This document shows positions 42,708-52,361 of a DNA stretch of 64,000 nucleotides, one piece after another. The position numbers were made by a program, and so were the translations under genes. Within the stretch, counting starts at the first letter, position 1. Every line of letters starts with the position of its first letter. The DNA lies in the NCBI RefSeq assembly GCF_009834915.1, contig NZ_WVHS01000002.1:1178001-1242000 (forward strand), given 5' to 3'. The stretch comes from Hufsiella ginkgonis. Its GTDB lineage: Bacteria; Bacteroidota; Bacteroidia; Sphingobacteriales; Sphingobacteriaceae. The notes beneath the pieces are model-generated. The model did not search any database. It had not been told where the DNA came from and saw only the letters and a program-made list of their open reading frames with translations.

Positions 42708-43811
42708 TTAGTGCGATACACGCCGCTGGTGATAACGTAACCATTTAACGATCCCGCCTTTCAGGTGGTAGACCTTGTTGCCGCGGGGAAAAAATGCAGC
42801 CGCTTCCGCACTGCGGATACCGGCGTGACAAAACAAAACGATCGTGCGATGACGATACGCCGCGGCCTTCTCTACTATTTCCGACATCGGGATCGCCACG
42901 TGCGGGAACTGCGTGATCCTGGGATGTTCCCCATGCTCACGCACATCGATCACCACGGCGCCCGGAGATGCGAGCAGCTCGTCAAAAGCTTCGGGGCCGA
43001 CGTCTGTATACTCCGGCTCGCACGAAGTGCCGTTTTCCCGGTAATTATACGCCATAAAGGCCTCCGCACCCGCGGGAATAAGGTCCGGCGTACCCGGCCG
43101 GGGTGTTAACGCGAGCTCGATCCATTCCTGCCGGAGCAGGTTAAAGGTAACTAACCGGTTGCTGAGCGTCCTGCCGATGCCTGTCACCAGTTTAATGGCT
43201 TCCGCCGCCTGCATCGTACCGATGATGCCCGGTAAAACACCCAACACGCCGCTTTCTGCGCAGTTAAGTATAGTTTCCCTGGCAGGCGGAACGGGGAAAA
43301 TATCGCGATAGTTGGCACTTTGCTTATCCTGGTTAAAAACGCTTACCTGGCCCTCGAAACGCGATATACTGCCATAAACCAGCGGCTTATCCAAGAGGAC
43401 GCAGGCATCATTGAGCAGGTAGCGGGTTTCGAAGTTATCGGTGGCATCGATCACTACATCATAGTCCGGGATGATCGCCAGGGCATCCCGGTTGCCGAGG
43501 TACAGCCGGTGCGGCTGGTAAACAGGCCCGGGGTTCAACGTTTTCAATGCAGCGGCGGCTTCCGGTGCTTTCGCCCGGCCAATCGACGCGGCCGAATACA
43601 GCAGCTGCCTGTTCAGGTTCGATTCGGTTACAACATCCCCGTCCACAATGCCAAGCATCCCCACCCCTGCGGCAGCCAGGTATTGCAACGCGGGGCAGCC
43701 AAGGCCGCCGGCGCCCACCACGAGCACACGCGCGGCGGCCAGCTTCTCCTGCCCGGCGGCTCCTAACCCGGGAAGGATAACCTGCCGGCTGTATCTTTCT
43801 GACCCGGTCAT
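42708..43811 (-). CDS. moeB: Molybdopterin synthase sulfurylase-type adenylyltransferase with rhodanese domain
   Basis: 367 residues. The ThiF/MoeB domain (about 1-240) has the ATP-binding VVGAGGLGCPALQYLAAAGVG and IDATDNFETRYLLNDAC. A C-terminal rhodanese domain (about 270-367) has FCHAGIRS with its active Cys. It adenylates the C-terminal Gly-Gly of MoaD and can supply sulfur. CxxC zinc pairs seen in some MoeB proteins are not evident. Start overlaps the moaD stop by four bases. Confidence 0.92.
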   Translation of the reverse strand: MTGSERYSRQVILPGLGAAGQEKLAAARVLVVGAGGLGCPALQYLAAAGVGMLGIVDGDVVTESNLNRQLLYSAASIGRAKAPEAAAALKTLNPGPVYQPHRLYLGNRDALAIIPDYDVVIDATDNFETRYLLNDACVLLDKPLVYGSISRFEGQVSVFNQDKQSANYRDIFPVPPARETILNCAESGVLGVLPGIIGTMQAAEAIKLVTGIGRTLSNRLVTFNLLRQEWIELALTPRPGTPDLIPAGAEAFMAYNYRENGTSCEPEYTDVGPEAFDELLASPGAVVIDVREHGEHPRITQFPHVAIPMSEIVEKAAAYRHRTIVLFCHAGIRSAEAAAFFPRGNKVYHLKGGIVKWLRYHQRRVSH

Positions 43812-44035
43812 CCCCCGGAAAATGGCGGAAGCAAGGCAATCTCGGCGTCCGAAACTATCTCCGCGTTCCCGTTAACTATCTTCTTATTGATGGCGATGGC
43901 GTAGCTGACCTGCCGCATGGCGGGATAGCGGCGGTTAAGCGCTTCTACCAGCGCCGCCGTGGAGCTCACCGCGTCGATCTCGATGGTGCTTCCCGAAACG
44001 ATATCCGTTAACTGGCCGAAAAAAGAAATCTTCAT
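43808..44035 (-). CDS. moaD: Molybdopterin synthase sulfur-carrier subunit
   Basis: 75 residues from the ATG at 44035 (MKISFFGQLTDIV); a longer frame from 44053 adds six odd residues. Ubiquitin-like fold ending in the essential LPPFSGG C terminus, which is activated by MoeB. Genes on both sides are Moco genes. Confidence 0.9.
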   Translation of the reverse strand: MKISFFGQLTDIVSGSTIEIDAVSSTAALVEALNRRYPAMRQVSYAIAINKKIVNGNAEIVSDAEIALLPPFSGG

Positions 44036-44058
44036 AGTAATACAAAAATACACATCAT

Positions 44059-45243
44059 TTAATCCGGCAGCAGATAAATTTCTACCATATCGCCTGTTTG
44101 ATAATGTTCGCGGTGCTCTTCGGCGCAGATGAGGCAGTTGGCATGGGCAAAAGAGCTTAACCGGTACGATTCCTGTGCCGTTAATACGCTAGCAGTTCCG
44201 TTGCGGAAACTTCCTTTCAGAAAGTGGGTCATTCCCGCATTCTTGTGGTAATCGCCGGTAAACGGCACCGTGAGCGTAATGAGGAGCTGCCCCCTGCCGG
44301 TGAGTCTTTCGATGGCTGGAACCACATAGCGGTAAAAACAGGTAAGTACCGATGAGGGATTCCCAGGCAGGCCGAAGACCACTTTTGCCCCGATTTTGCC
44401 TGCAAACAAAGGCTTTCCGGGCTTCTGTTTTACGCGGTGAAAGAGCCGGGTAACACCTGCCTCCTCTGCAGCGTTGGTCACGAAGTCGAAATCTCCCACG
44501 CTCACGCCGCCTGTAAGCAATACGATATCGCTGGCGTGCAGGGCCTCTTTTAATGTTTCGCGGATCCGCTCCGGGTCATCAGGAACATACACGGCTTCGC
44601 TAAGCACGGCCGGTAAATTCCGGAAAGCTGCCCTGAGTGCAAACGACGACGCTTCGTACACCTGGCCGAACGGCAACGCGTTACCGGGTTGCGTAAGCTC
44701 GTTCCCGGTAATAATGAGCGATACTACCGGTTTTTTGAAAACCAGTACCGAGGTAATACCCATTCCCGCCAGGAAACCGATGGCCGCCGGACCCAGCACC
44801 ACGCCTTTTTGTAGCGCTACTGTGCCGCTTCTCACTTCGGCTCCCGGCAAACGGGTATGATCTCCTTTGGCCAGATCGGTTTGCAAAATGCGAAGCTGGT
44901 CCCCCTCTAATGATATTTTTTCCTGCATCACCACGGTATCCGCGTTTTCCGGCAGGGGGGCGCCGGTAAAAATGCGTGCCGCCTGGCCTTGCTGGATCGC
45001 GCGAGGCGATGAGTCGCCGGCAGCGATCACACCGGTTACTGTTAAGGTAGTATGAGGGGGGAGGTCCTGGAAGCGAAATGCATATCCGTCCATCCCCGAT
45101 TGTTTAAAAGGGGGCAGGTCGATGGGAGAAACGACATCGGCTGCAAGCACCAGTCCCGCAGCTTCTGACAGGGTTGCACGTACCGGTTCCGTCGGCATGC
45201 AATGGTCGGTGATAAGTTGTACGGCCTGGCTAACGCTGATCAT
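44059..45243 (-). CDS. moeA: Molybdopterin molybdenumtransferase
   Basis: 394 residues. MoeA features: PIDLPPFKQSGMDGYAFR near 40-57, RIFTGAPLPENADTVVMQE, VVSLIITGNELTQPG, DIVLLTGGVSVGDFDFV and VFGLPGNPSSVLTCFYRYV. It inserts molybdate into adenylylated molybdopterin. Lies one base after moaA in the same operon. Confidence 0.94.
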   Translation of the reverse strand: MISVSQAVQLITDHCMPTEPVRATLSEAAGLVLAADVVSPIDLPPFKQSGMDGYAFRFQDLPPHTTLTVTGVIAAGDSSPRAIQQGQAARIFTGAPLPENADTVVMQEKISLEGDQLRILQTDLAKGDHTRLPGAEVRSGTVALQKGVVLGPAAIGFLAGMGITSVLVFKKPVVSLIITGNELTQPGNALPFGQVYEASSFALRAAFRNLPAVLSEAVYVPDDPERIRETLKEALHASDIVLLTGGVSVGDFDFVTNAAEEAGVTRLFHRVKQKPGKPLFAGKIGAKVVFGLPGNPSSVLTCFYRYVVPAIERLTGRGQLLITLTVPFTGDYHKNAGMTHFLKGSFRNGTASVLTAQESYRLSSFAHANCLICAEEHREHYQTGDMVEIYLLPD

Positions 45244-45244
45244 G

Positions 45245-46225
45245 TTAACCTCCTATGGCAATCATGCTCCTGTTGCGCAGGGTAGCGGCGTCCAGTTCGG
45301 CAAAGGGAACGTTCATCTGGCCGCCAAGCATAGCCTCTTTTGTTAAAATACACTGGTGAATAAGCGGCTCGACGTCCTCACCGCTGCGGAGCGCCTGCAG
45401 CAGATCGGTTTCGTGGGTAGAGAAAAGACAATTTTTCATTTTGCCATCGGCGGTAAGCCGCATGCGGTTGCAGGAGCCGCAAAAGGGGGCGCTCATGGTG
45501 CTGATCACCGAGAAGGTTCCGGCATGACCTGGGATCGTATATGTTTTGGCCGTATCGTGCGCATCCGTGGGTAGCGCGATCACATTTTCGTGTTCCGATA
45601 CTTTCTGCAGGATCTGCTGCCACGTGATCACCTGCCGGCTGCTCCAGCGGTTACCGTCAAACGGCATAAATTCGATAAAGCGTACGTGCACGGGCTCATT
45701 TTTCGTCCAGCGGATAAAGTCGGGGATCTCCATATCGTTCACCCCTTTCATCATTACTACATTCACTTTCACGTGGAAGCCGCGTGCCAGCAGGAGCGAG
45801 ATATTACGAATCACCTCGTGGAAGTAGTTGCGTTTGGTGATAATGCTGAATTTGTCGGCATCCAGCGTATCGAGGCTGATGTTCACCGAACGCACCTTTG
45901 CTTTTTCGAGCACTTCAATGTGCTCGTGAATACGGGTGGCGTTAGTGGTGATACTCAATGATACCGGTAATTGCGCAAGCCCCATGATCACGTCGCCGGC
46001 ATCTTTCCGCACCAGCGGCTCTCCGCCGGTTAACCGGATCTTGGTGACGCCCGCTTTAACAAAGATCCCGGCCAGCTGAATGATCTCATGCGTTTGCATC
46101 AGCCGCGATGACGGGGCAAATACCTGGTCTTCCCCGGGCATACAATAACTGCAGCGTAAATTGCAGTGATCGGTAAGCGAGATCCGCAGGTAGGTATGTA
46201 TCCGGTTAAATGTATCAGTTATCAT
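45245..46225 (-). CDS. moaA: GTP 3',8-cyclase (radical SAM)
   Basis: 326 residues. Radical SAM cysteines 21, 25 and 28 (DHCNLRCSYCMP), and the second C-terminal cluster in FCGSCNRMRLTADGKMKNCLF. It ends in the GG motif required for activity (MIAIGG). It performs the first step of molybdopterin synthesis from GTP. Three bases separate it from the mocA-like gene. Confidence 0.95.
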   Translation of the reverse strand: MITDTFNRIHTYLRISLTDHCNLRCSYCMPGEDQVFAPSSRLMQTHEIIQLAGIFVKAGVTKIRLTGGEPLVRKDAGDVIMGLAQLPVSLSITTNATRIHEHIEVLEKAKVRSVNISLDTLDADKFSIITKRNYFHEVIRNISLLLARGFHVKVNVVMMKGVNDMEIPDFIRWTKNEPVHVRFIEFMPFDGNRWSSRQVITWQQILQKVSEHENVIALPTDAHDTAKTYTIPGHAGTFSVISTMSAPFCGSCNRMRLTADGKMKNCLFSTHETDLLQALRSGEDVEPLIHQCILTKEAMLGGQMNVPFAELDAATLRNRSMIAIGG

Positions 46226-46228
46226 TTC

Positions 46229-46816
46229 TCATCTCGCCTGTAGCTTGTCATAGTCCTGCGGGGTATCGATGTCGATATCTCCATTATCGAAGTCGACGAA
46301 AAGCAGGTCGCCGGCGTACCGCGCAAACAACTGCCCACCCCCGGTATCGCCCTGCAAGTTACGCAAATCCTCAAAGTATTTGCTTTTGAAGAGTGCAGGC
46401 ACGCCATGGGCTCCTGCGTAACGGCTCACCACCATGCCCTTATCGTTACAGGTGGCTGCGTCCACAAGGTGTTCGAGCAGCTCGGTGGTGACAAACGGTT
46501 GGTCGCAGACCATAAAGATCACCGCGTCAAGTCCCGGTAAATAATCGGTAAGCACGGCGAGCCCGGTACGTATAGAAGAAGCGATCCCTTCTTCCCACCC
46601 GTTATTATGCACAATAATGGCACGGGAAACGGCGATGCGCGGCAGCAGCTGGTCTGCAAATGCGCCCAATACCAGTGCCAGTGCTGCTTCTTTCAGCCCG
46701 GCCGCAACCGCTACGGTGTGGTTCAGTAACGTGGTGTCGCGTATACCGAGCAGCTGTTTGGGCGAGCCGAGACGTGACGAGTCACCGGCGGCAAGGATCA
46801 CGATACCTGTTTTCAT
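46229..46816 (-). CDS. MocA-like molybdopterin nucleotidyltransferase
   Basis: 195 residues. Nucleotidyltransferase motif ILAAGDSSRLGSPKQLL at 7-23 and the metal-site MVCDQPFVTTELL near 92-104 identify the MocA/MobA-like family. With XdhC and an IorB-type hydroxylase next to it, it most likely makes the cytosine dinucleotide form of the cofactor. Its start overlaps the xdhC stop by four bases. Confidence 0.9.
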   Translation of the reverse strand: MKTGIVILAAGDSSRLGSPKQLLGIRDTTLLNHTVAVAAGLKEAALALVLGAFADQLLPRIAVSRAIIVHNNGWEEGIASSIRTGLAVLTDYLPGLDAVIFMVCDQPFVTTELLEHLVDAATCNDKGMVVSRYAGAHGVPALFKSKYFEDLRNLQGDTGGGQLFARYAGDLLFVDFDNGDIDIDTPQDYDKLQAR

Positions 46817-47958
46817 AGGGTAGTCGGTTGGTAATGACCGATGGGGGCTTCCCGTATCTCCCTGGCGTGGATGGGTACAGGAAGCTCCCGTAAGGAGCCT
46901 GAATTTCGTTTGCCGTCCACCATCTTTATTTCGGCGATGATAGACAGCGCGATCTCCTCGGCGGCCTCCGCGCCGATATCCAGTCCAACCGGCCCGTAGA
47001 TATTGGGGTGCTCACCTGTTTCGAGGAGCATGCGCTGCATCTTTTTACGGGGTCCAAGTACGCCGATATATGTTACGCGGTGGTTGAGCAATTCTTTCAG
47101 CGCCGCCAGGTCGTAGTTATAATTATGGGTCATAAGCACGAAAAACGTCCGCGCATCGGGAACGCAATGGTCCGGCACCTGTGCGGGCCTGGCAACTACC
47201 ACCCGACGGGCCAGCGGGAACCGTTCCGCTTTGGCGTATGCGGGACGGCCATCGATCACGGTCACCTCCCACCCCAGTACATAAGCCATTTCCGTAAGCG
47301 GGATCACGTCATTGCCCGCACCCAGCACTACGAGCGCGATGGCCGGGCGGGCAAATTCTATGAACCCCGTAAATTGTCCCTGCTCACCATAAGAATTTAC
47401 GATGGATGAGCCTGTTTCCATTGCGCTAAGCGTATCGCTTTCCACCTGCTGCTGCACCTTCCCGGGCGGCATGCCGCGGAATACAAACCCTGACTTTTGC
47501 GTATACACACCGCACGTTCCCGGTAGCGCCCCGCGTTTGCCGCTTAACGAAAACAGGGTAACGATCACTGCGCTTTGCCGTTCGCTGCGCGCGATCCGCA
47601 GTAGCTCCGCCGGGTTATGGGGATCACCCGCGTCAAGCGGTTCGATAAGAATGTGAATGACGCCCTGGCAGCCGAGGCCTACGCCCAGGGCAGCATCGTC
47701 CTCGTCGGTGGTGTCATAGGTCACTATGGTGGGCTCGCCCTGGTGCATTACCAGGCGCGCCCTGCGTAAAGCGTCGCCTTCCAGGCAGCCGCCACTAATA
47801 GCGCCGGTAAGGTTTCCGTCATCGGTAATGAGCATGCGTGCGCCCGGCCGCCTGTATGACGATCCTTCTACCAGCACCACGGTAGCCAACGCCGCTTTTT
47901 GGCGGTTAAAGTCGATTTTGCGGTATGCTGCGAGAATGAGGTCGATTTCTTTGGTCAT
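46813..47958 (-). CDS. XdhC family maturation factor
   Basis: 381 residues. N-terminal XdhC/CoxI domain (ATVVLVEGSSYRRPGARMLITDDGNLTGAISGGCLEGD, GLGCQGVIHILIEPL) and a C-terminal Rossmann domain (LVVLGAGNDVIPLTEMAYVLGWEVTVIDGRP, THNYNYDLAALKELL, YIGVLGPRKK). XdhC proteins bind the cofactor, aid its sulfuration and deliver it to xanthine dehydrogenase-type enzymes. Preceded by palindromic repeat D, then the hydroxylase genes. Confidence 0.92.
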   Translation of the reverse strand: MTKEIDLILAAYRKIDFNRQKAALATVVLVEGSSYRRPGARMLITDDGNLTGAISGGCLEGDALRRARLVMHQGEPTIVTYDTTDEDDAALGVGLGCQGVIHILIEPLDAGDPHNPAELLRIARSERQSAVIVTLFSLSGKRGALPGTCGVYTQKSGFVFRGMPPGKVQQQVESDTLSAMETGSSIVNSYGEQGQFTGFIEFARPAIALVVLGAGNDVIPLTEMAYVLGWEVTVIDGRPAYAKAERFPLARRVVVARPAQVPDHCVPDARTFFVLMTHNYNYDLAALKELLNHRVTYIGVLGPRKKMQRMLLETGEHPNIYGPVGLDIGAEAAEEIALSIIAEIKMVDGKRNSGSLRELPVPIHAREIREAPIGHYQPTTL

Positions 47959-47976
47959 AGACTAGACTATTGGCTG

Positions 47977-48023
47977 TCAGCCGTCAGCTTTTGTATGGCG
48001 TCATATTAAAAGCTGACGGCTGA
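47977..48023. repeat. Intergenic palindromic repeat (family member D), perfect 16-bp stem
   Basis: TCAGCCGTCAGCTTTT (47977-47992) pairs perfectly with AAAAGCTGACGGCTGA (48008-48023), leaving the loop GTATGGCGTCATATT. Located between the hydroxylase large subunit and xdhC inside the operon, so it would be transcribed. Confidence 0.8.
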
Positions 48024-48036
48024 TTCCTGATCCCTC

Positions 48037-50142
48037 CTACACGTTAAACGGCATTTTCCTGATCCTGTTTCCTGTAGCGGCGAAAATCGCGTTGGCAACG
48101 GCAGGGGCTATCGGCGGAAGACCGGGTTCGCCAAGACCGGTAGGCGGGTTATCCGTTTGCATAAATTTAACGACGATCTCGAACGGCGTTTCGTTCATAC
48201 GGGCAAATTTATAATTATGAAAGTTTGTTTGCTCGGTAGCTCCTTTGTCGAAAGTGATCTCGCTGTGTAAAGCATGGCTTAAACCGTCGATAATAGCGCC
48301 TTCGATCTGGCCTTCGGCGCCGCTCAGGTTCACCACGCGGCCGCAATTTACGGCACAGTACACTTTGGTAACGCGTGGTTTGCCGTTAAACAACTTCACT
48401 TCCGCTACCTGCGCCACATAGGTGCTGAACGAAAAGTGTGCAGCAAATCCCTGGAACACCCCTTTCGGGCTCTTTCCCCAGCTGCTCATTTCAGCCACCA
48501 GGCTGATCACGCCTTTTAACTTATCCGCATCGTAACCGGGTTGTCCTACCGGGGAGCTCTTCGCTTTGTCCAGCAGTTCCAGCCGGAGCTGTACCGGGTC
48601 TTTTTTCATCGCCCGTGCGATCTCGTCCATGAAGCTTTCGTCTGCAAAAGCTACGGCGTTGCTGGTTGGCGCGCGCCACGGGCCGGTAGCGATGTTCGAC
48701 TGCAGGTTATGGTTATCTGCACGAAAGTTCGGGATCGCAGCCGCAGGGAAGCCATTCGCTACCGACGACCTGCCCGAGTTGAGTGCCGCACTGGTAATGT
48801 GCCATGCGGCTAACTGGTTATCAGGGCCAATAGCGGCGCGGTAGCTAAACATTCCGCTGGGGCGATAAAAATCACCCTGGATGTCGTCTTCACGCGTCCA
48901 TAACATTTGCACGGGCGCTTTAGCCGCCGCGGAGATCAGGGCAGCTTCTACGCCGTTGTCAGGGCGCAATTTTCGTCCGAAGCCTCCACCCTGCCTGGGC
49001 ATGGCCAGCGTTACGTTTTCCTGCGGGATCCCAAGCTCCCTGGCTACCTCTCCCCGCATATTGCCGGGCACCTGCGTAGGGCCGAACAGTTCCGCCTTGC
49101 CCCCGCTTACATGCGCGAAAAAGTTAGTCGGCTCCATGGGCGAATGCGACAGGGCAGGCACCTCGTATACCGCTTCCAGCACGTTAGCGGCAGCGGCCAT
49201 GGCTTCATCTACGTTACCATCGTTGCGAACGGGTTTCTCCGTCCGCTTTTTCATCAGGTCTTTGTAGTTCACCTCGTGCTCGGTGGTGCTTTCCAGCTTG
49301 CCGGCATCCTCCCACACGGCTTTCAGGGCTTCTTTGCCTTTCTTCGCGGCCCAGGTACAATCTGCCAGCACGGCGACCACGTTCTTTACACGTACTACAT
49401 TTTTTACGCCGGTTACTTTACGCGTTTCTGTGTCGTCGAAAGATTTCAGCACCTTGCCAAAAGCGGGGGGACGCACCACCATGGCGTACAGCATTCCCTC
49501 GCGACGCGTATCTATGCCGTACAGGGGTTTACCGGTAATAATTTTCTTATTGTCGATGTTCCGCACACGTGTGCCTATGATCTTAAAATCTTTAGGGTCC
49601 TTTAATGTGACCTCTGCCGGAACAGGCATGGATGCCGCCTTGGCGGAAAGTTCGCCGTAGCTGGCTTTTTTGCCGCTTGTTTTATGTAATACGGCGCCGT
49701 CCTCGGCTATGCATTCAGTTACGGGCACGTTCCAGTTTTGTGCGGCCGCGTTGATGAGCATCACGCGGGCGGTAGCCCCCGCTTTGCGGATGTCGGTAAA
49801 CCTGCCGCGGATGGCGCCGCTGCCTCCCGCGCTTTGCGAACCGTATTTCGACGGGTCCAGCGGGGCCATGTCGACCACGATCTTGTCCCAGCCAACACTC
49901 AATTCCTCGGCCAGGATCATCGGCAGGGCCGTTTTAATTCCCTGCCCGATTTCCGGGTTCGGCGACATCAGGGTGATCAACCCCGCCGAATCGATAGACA
50001 GGTACGCATTGGGCGCAAACACTGCGTCGCCAATGCCCGCTGCCCGGGCGCCCCCGCTTAAATGGAAGCCGAGCAGCATGCTGCTTCCGGCGATCGACGT
50101 AACTTTCAAAAAGTGACGACGGGAAACTGCCTGTGTGCTCAT
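48037..50142 (-). CDS. Molybdenum hydroxylase large subunit (IorB type), Tat signal
   Basis: 701 residues. Twin-arginine signal [21 protein letters not shown]. Aldehyde oxidase/xanthine dehydrogenase molybdopterin-binding regions: [63 protein letters not shown] and the catalytic Glu in GLGEPGLPP near 674. The length and lack of FAD-domain fusion fit isoquinoline 1-oxidoreductase-like two-subunit enzymes. The substrate (aldehyde or N-heterocycle) is unknown. The Tat signal predicts a periplasmic enzyme exported folded with its small subunit. Confidence 0.92.
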   Translation of the reverse strand: MSTQAVSRRHFLKVTSIAGSSMLLGFHLSGGARAAGIGDAVFAPNAYLSIDSAGLITLMSPNPEIGQGIKTALPMILAEELSVGWDKIVVDMAPLDPSKYGSQSAGGSGAIRGRFTDIRKAGATARVMLINAAAQNWNVPVTECIAEDGAVLHKTSGKKASYGELSAKAASMPVPAEVTLKDPKDFKIIGTRVRNIDNKKIITGKPLYGIDTRREGMLYAMVVRPPAFGKVLKSFDDTETRKVTGVKNVVRVKNVVAVLADCTWAAKKGKEALKAVWEDAGKLESTTEHEVNYKDLMKKRTEKPVRNDGNVDEAMAAAANVLEAVYEVPALSHSPMEPTNFFAHVSGGKAELFGPTQVPGNMRGEVARELGIPQENVTLAMPRQGGGFGRKLRPDNGVEAALISAAAKAPVQMLWTREDDIQGDFYRPSGMFSYRAAIGPDNQLAAWHITSAALNSGRSSVANGFPAAAIPNFRADNHNLQSNIATGPWRAPTSNAVAFADESFMDEIARAMKKDPVQLRLELLDKAKSSPVGQPGYDADKLKGVISLVAEMSSWGKSPKGVFQGFAAHFSFSTYVAQVAEVKLFNGKPRVTKVYCAVNCGRVVNLSGAEGQIEGAIIDGLSHALHSEITFDKGATEQTNFHNYKFARMNETPFEIVVKFMQTDNPPTGLGEPGLPPIAPAVANAIFAATGNRIRKMPFNV

Positions 50143-50603
50143 CGCTTAACCCCCTTCTTTGCCGCCAGGTGAATCGCTTTCCGCATGCGGAAATGGGTAC
50201 CGCAACGGCATATATTGGTCATCGCCGCATCAATATCGGCATCTGTAGGACTCGGATTCCGTTTCAGCAAGGCCGCCGCCTGCATGATCTGGCCCGACTG
50301 GCAATAGCCGCATTGCGCAACATCTACCTCGTCCCAGGCAAGCTGTACCGGGTGGTCGCCTTTTTCGCTTAGCCCTTCTATGGTGGTGACCTTATTGGCG
50401 CCAACCTGCGACACCGGTAACAGGCACGAACGCGTTGCCGTTCCATTTAAGTGGACCGTGCAGGCTCCACATTGCGCAAGCCCGCAGCCAAACTTGGTTC
50501 CCACGAGGTTTAAATGATCGCGCAGCACCCATAACAAAGGGGTGTCGGCATCTACATCAACAGACATTGCTTTGTTGTTGACAGACAGGTTAAACTTTGC
50601 CAT
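50139..50603 (-). CDS. Molybdenum hydroxylase (2Fe-2S) small subunit (IorA type)
   Basis: 154 residues. First cluster [20 protein letters not shown] with the fourth Cys in RSCLLP; second cluster [10 protein letters not shown] and NICRCGTH. Passes electrons from the molybdenum site. Its stop overlaps the large-subunit start by four bases. First gene of the ten-gene Moco operon, with a -7 box 18 bp upstream. Confidence 0.93.
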   Translation of the reverse strand: MAKFNLSVNNKAMSVDVDADTPLLWVLRDHLNLVGTKFGCGLAQCGACTVHLNGTATRSCLLPVSQVGANKVTTIEGLSEKGDHPVQLAWDEVDVAQCGYCQSGQIMQAAALLKRNPSPTDADIDAAMTNICRCGTHFRMRKAIHLAAKKGVKR

Positions 50604-50621
50604 CAGGTTTATTTAGTTTAT

Positions 50622-50629
50622 CAAATATA
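50622..50629 (-). promoter_or_regulatory. Putative -7 box of the Moco/hydroxylase operon
   Basis: TATATTTG on the minus strand is an exact TAnnTTTG match, 18 bp before the first ATG of the operon. No TTTG is found at the expected -33 distance. Confidence 0.4.
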
Positions 50630-50704
50630 ATATTTAATGGTCATCTGCGGCAGGCATGTCCGTGCAGCCGGGCGCCCGCACAAAAAAATTACACCGCACC
50701 CGTA

Positions 50705-51577
50705 TCATTCACTCACCACGAGCGCCAGCTTTTTATTAGCGGGGTCGATGGCAATGCGGGTAATGCCTTTCAGGAAAGGGTAATTCCCGGTTTTAATTTC
50801 CTGCCAGCCGGCAGCGCTTCCGGGCTTGCGCCAGAAAAGCTTTTGCCCGTCGCTCATGATCACTGTGCCGTCTTTCGTCCAGGTGAGGTCTTCTTTACCT
50901 GGCAGCGAGGGCATCAGCTCCGTTATTTTATAGGTCGCCATATCCAGGCGCATGATCTTCCATGCATCCTTTTCCCTTTTTGAGACGAAGCTTATGGCCC
51001 GCTGCCCGGGGACCCGGTGCAGGGACCGCCCGATAGCCGTGGTAATTATCGTGTCCTTTTTTGTAGGTACGTCGTAAACCCGCAGGGCGCTGGTATCGCC
51101 GGCCTCCAGCGTAAACAGTACCAGTTTGGTATTATTTATCCACGCGTGGTATCCCACCGTTAAGTTATTGATGATCACCGAGGGAAAGCCTCCTTTTACA
51201 GGAAACTTCGCGAGGTCCTGCACGCCGTTTTCCCGCTGGATGATGCACGAAATGAACCGCTTATCGGGCGTGACCGTGGGAGAGAATTCGCTTTCGCGCG
51301 AACGCGCAAGGATGCCTGCGTTGCCGGTTTTATAATTGTAGGTATGGATGTCCGTATGCCCGGTGGTATCCATCGACGCATAATACACCAGATCACGGGA
51401 GCTGTAAAACGAAGGCTGGTTATCATAGCCTGGCCGGTTAGTGATATTTATGGGGTTGCTTAATGCAGGCACACCGTGAACAACGGAAAGATCGAACAGG
51501 TAGATCTCAGAGCCTGCCTGGCCATGAAGCGCAGCCGGTGCGAGCAATAAAAAGAAAAGGCAGGGATAAAATTTCAT
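50705..51577 (-). CDS. Secreted TolB/PD40-like beta-propeller protein
   Basis: 290 residues with a signal peptide (YPCLFFLLLAPAALHGQ). Repeated propeller blades of the PD40/TolB sort: RPGYDNQPSFYSSRDLVYYAS, SRESEFSPTVTPDKRFISCI, YHAWINNTKLVLFTL, GKEDLTWTKDGTVIMS, ITRIAIDPANKKLALV. Probably periplasmic; binding partner unknown. Monocistronic. Confidence 0.8.
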   Translation of the reverse strand: MKFYPCLFFLLLAPAALHGQAGSEIYLFDLSVVHGVPALSNPINITNRPGYDNQPSFYSSRDLVYYASMDTTGHTDIHTYNYKTGNAGILARSRESEFSPTVTPDKRFISCIIQRENGVQDLAKFPVKGGFPSVIINNLTVGYHAWINNTKLVLFTLEAGDTSALRVYDVPTKKDTIITTAIGRSLHRVPGQRAISFVSKREKDAWKIMRLDMATYKITELMPSLPGKEDLTWTKDGTVIMSDGQKLFWRKPGSAAGWQEIKTGNYPFLKGITRIAIDPANKKLALVVSE

Positions 51578-51620
51578 GTTATCGGGCGGCCGGTTATGGC
51601 CGATGGCTCAAGATAGCAAT

Positions 51621-52361
51621 TTATGGGAAGAAATTCCGGTCGATCCGGGCCACCATCCTTACCAGCAGGTCGCGCACCACGGCCGCCGTCACCTGGTTTG
51701 CACCATAATACTCTTTGGATAGTGTGCGGTACGAAAAATCATCCTGCCGCTTTGACCGGTAGTTACGCACGGTAAACTTAAGCAGTTGGGTTACCGAGCA
51801 GGCGCGGAACAGCCCTTCGTCGGCCTGCAGCTTTACAAACAGGGCAAGCTGCGCAACGGAAAAATTCAGGGCGAGCTTGGTACCGGGCTCGTCGCGGACC
51901 GGCTGAAACAACCCGCATACCAGCGTGTTCACGAACAATTCGTGCAGAGTTTCCAGCGCACTTTCGCGGACCGAAGGGCGACCAGGGCAGCAGGCGCGTG
52001 AACTAAGCGGCGATTTGCGGAGCTTAGTTGCCTTATCGGCGATGGCGGCCAGGCGCAGCGACGCATCGGGAATGGCATCGACCGCTGCCTGCAGTTTCGA
52101 CTGGTAAAAGGCAATGAAAGGCGACGTATTAAAATTCATACGGAGGAGCAGGTCGGTCAACCCTGTTTCGGGATCGCAGTGCGGCCGGTCCTGGAAAAAA
52201 GCATCGATCGCAGCCGATAATTCCGCATGGTAGCCGCGGGCGTTTACGGAGGACTTACCAGTTTTGTAACCTGAAAAATAACTTGAAATAACATTGAAAA
52301 AAGCAGGCGAAAGATTACTGCTGGTAAGCTTAGTCCCGATCCCGGTATCGTTCATGTGCAT
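51621..52361 (-). CDS. Unrecognised protein with RteC-like C-terminal part
   Basis: About 246 residues, possibly starting at the second Met. The middle is helical with a Cys pair (SSRACCPGRP). The C-terminal 80 residues (SVAQLALFVKLQADEGLF..., FTVRNYRSKRQDDFSYRTLSKEYY, VVRDLLVRMVARIDRNFFP) resemble the C-terminal domain of RteC-type regulators of Bacteroides mobile elements, but similarity is judged by eye only. It is divergent from the TlpA-SusCD operon and could be its regulator. No signal peptide. Confidence 0.5.
   Translation of the reverse strand: MHMNDTGIGTKLTSSNLSPAFFNVISSYFSGYKTGKSSVNARGYHAELSAAIDAFFQDRPHCDPETGLTDLLLRMNFNTSPFIAFYQSKLQAAVDAIPDASLRLAAIADKATKLRKSPLSSRACCPGRPSVRESALETLHELFVNTLVCGLFQPVRDEPGTKLALNFSVAQLALFVKLQADEGLFRACSVTQLLKFTVRNYRSKRQDDFSYRTLSKEYYGANQVTAAVVRDLLVRMVARIDRNFFP

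Noticed and set aside
48907-49605. Plus-strand frame of 232 codons
   Set aside because: Antisense to the molybdenum hydroxylase large subunit; no domain support.
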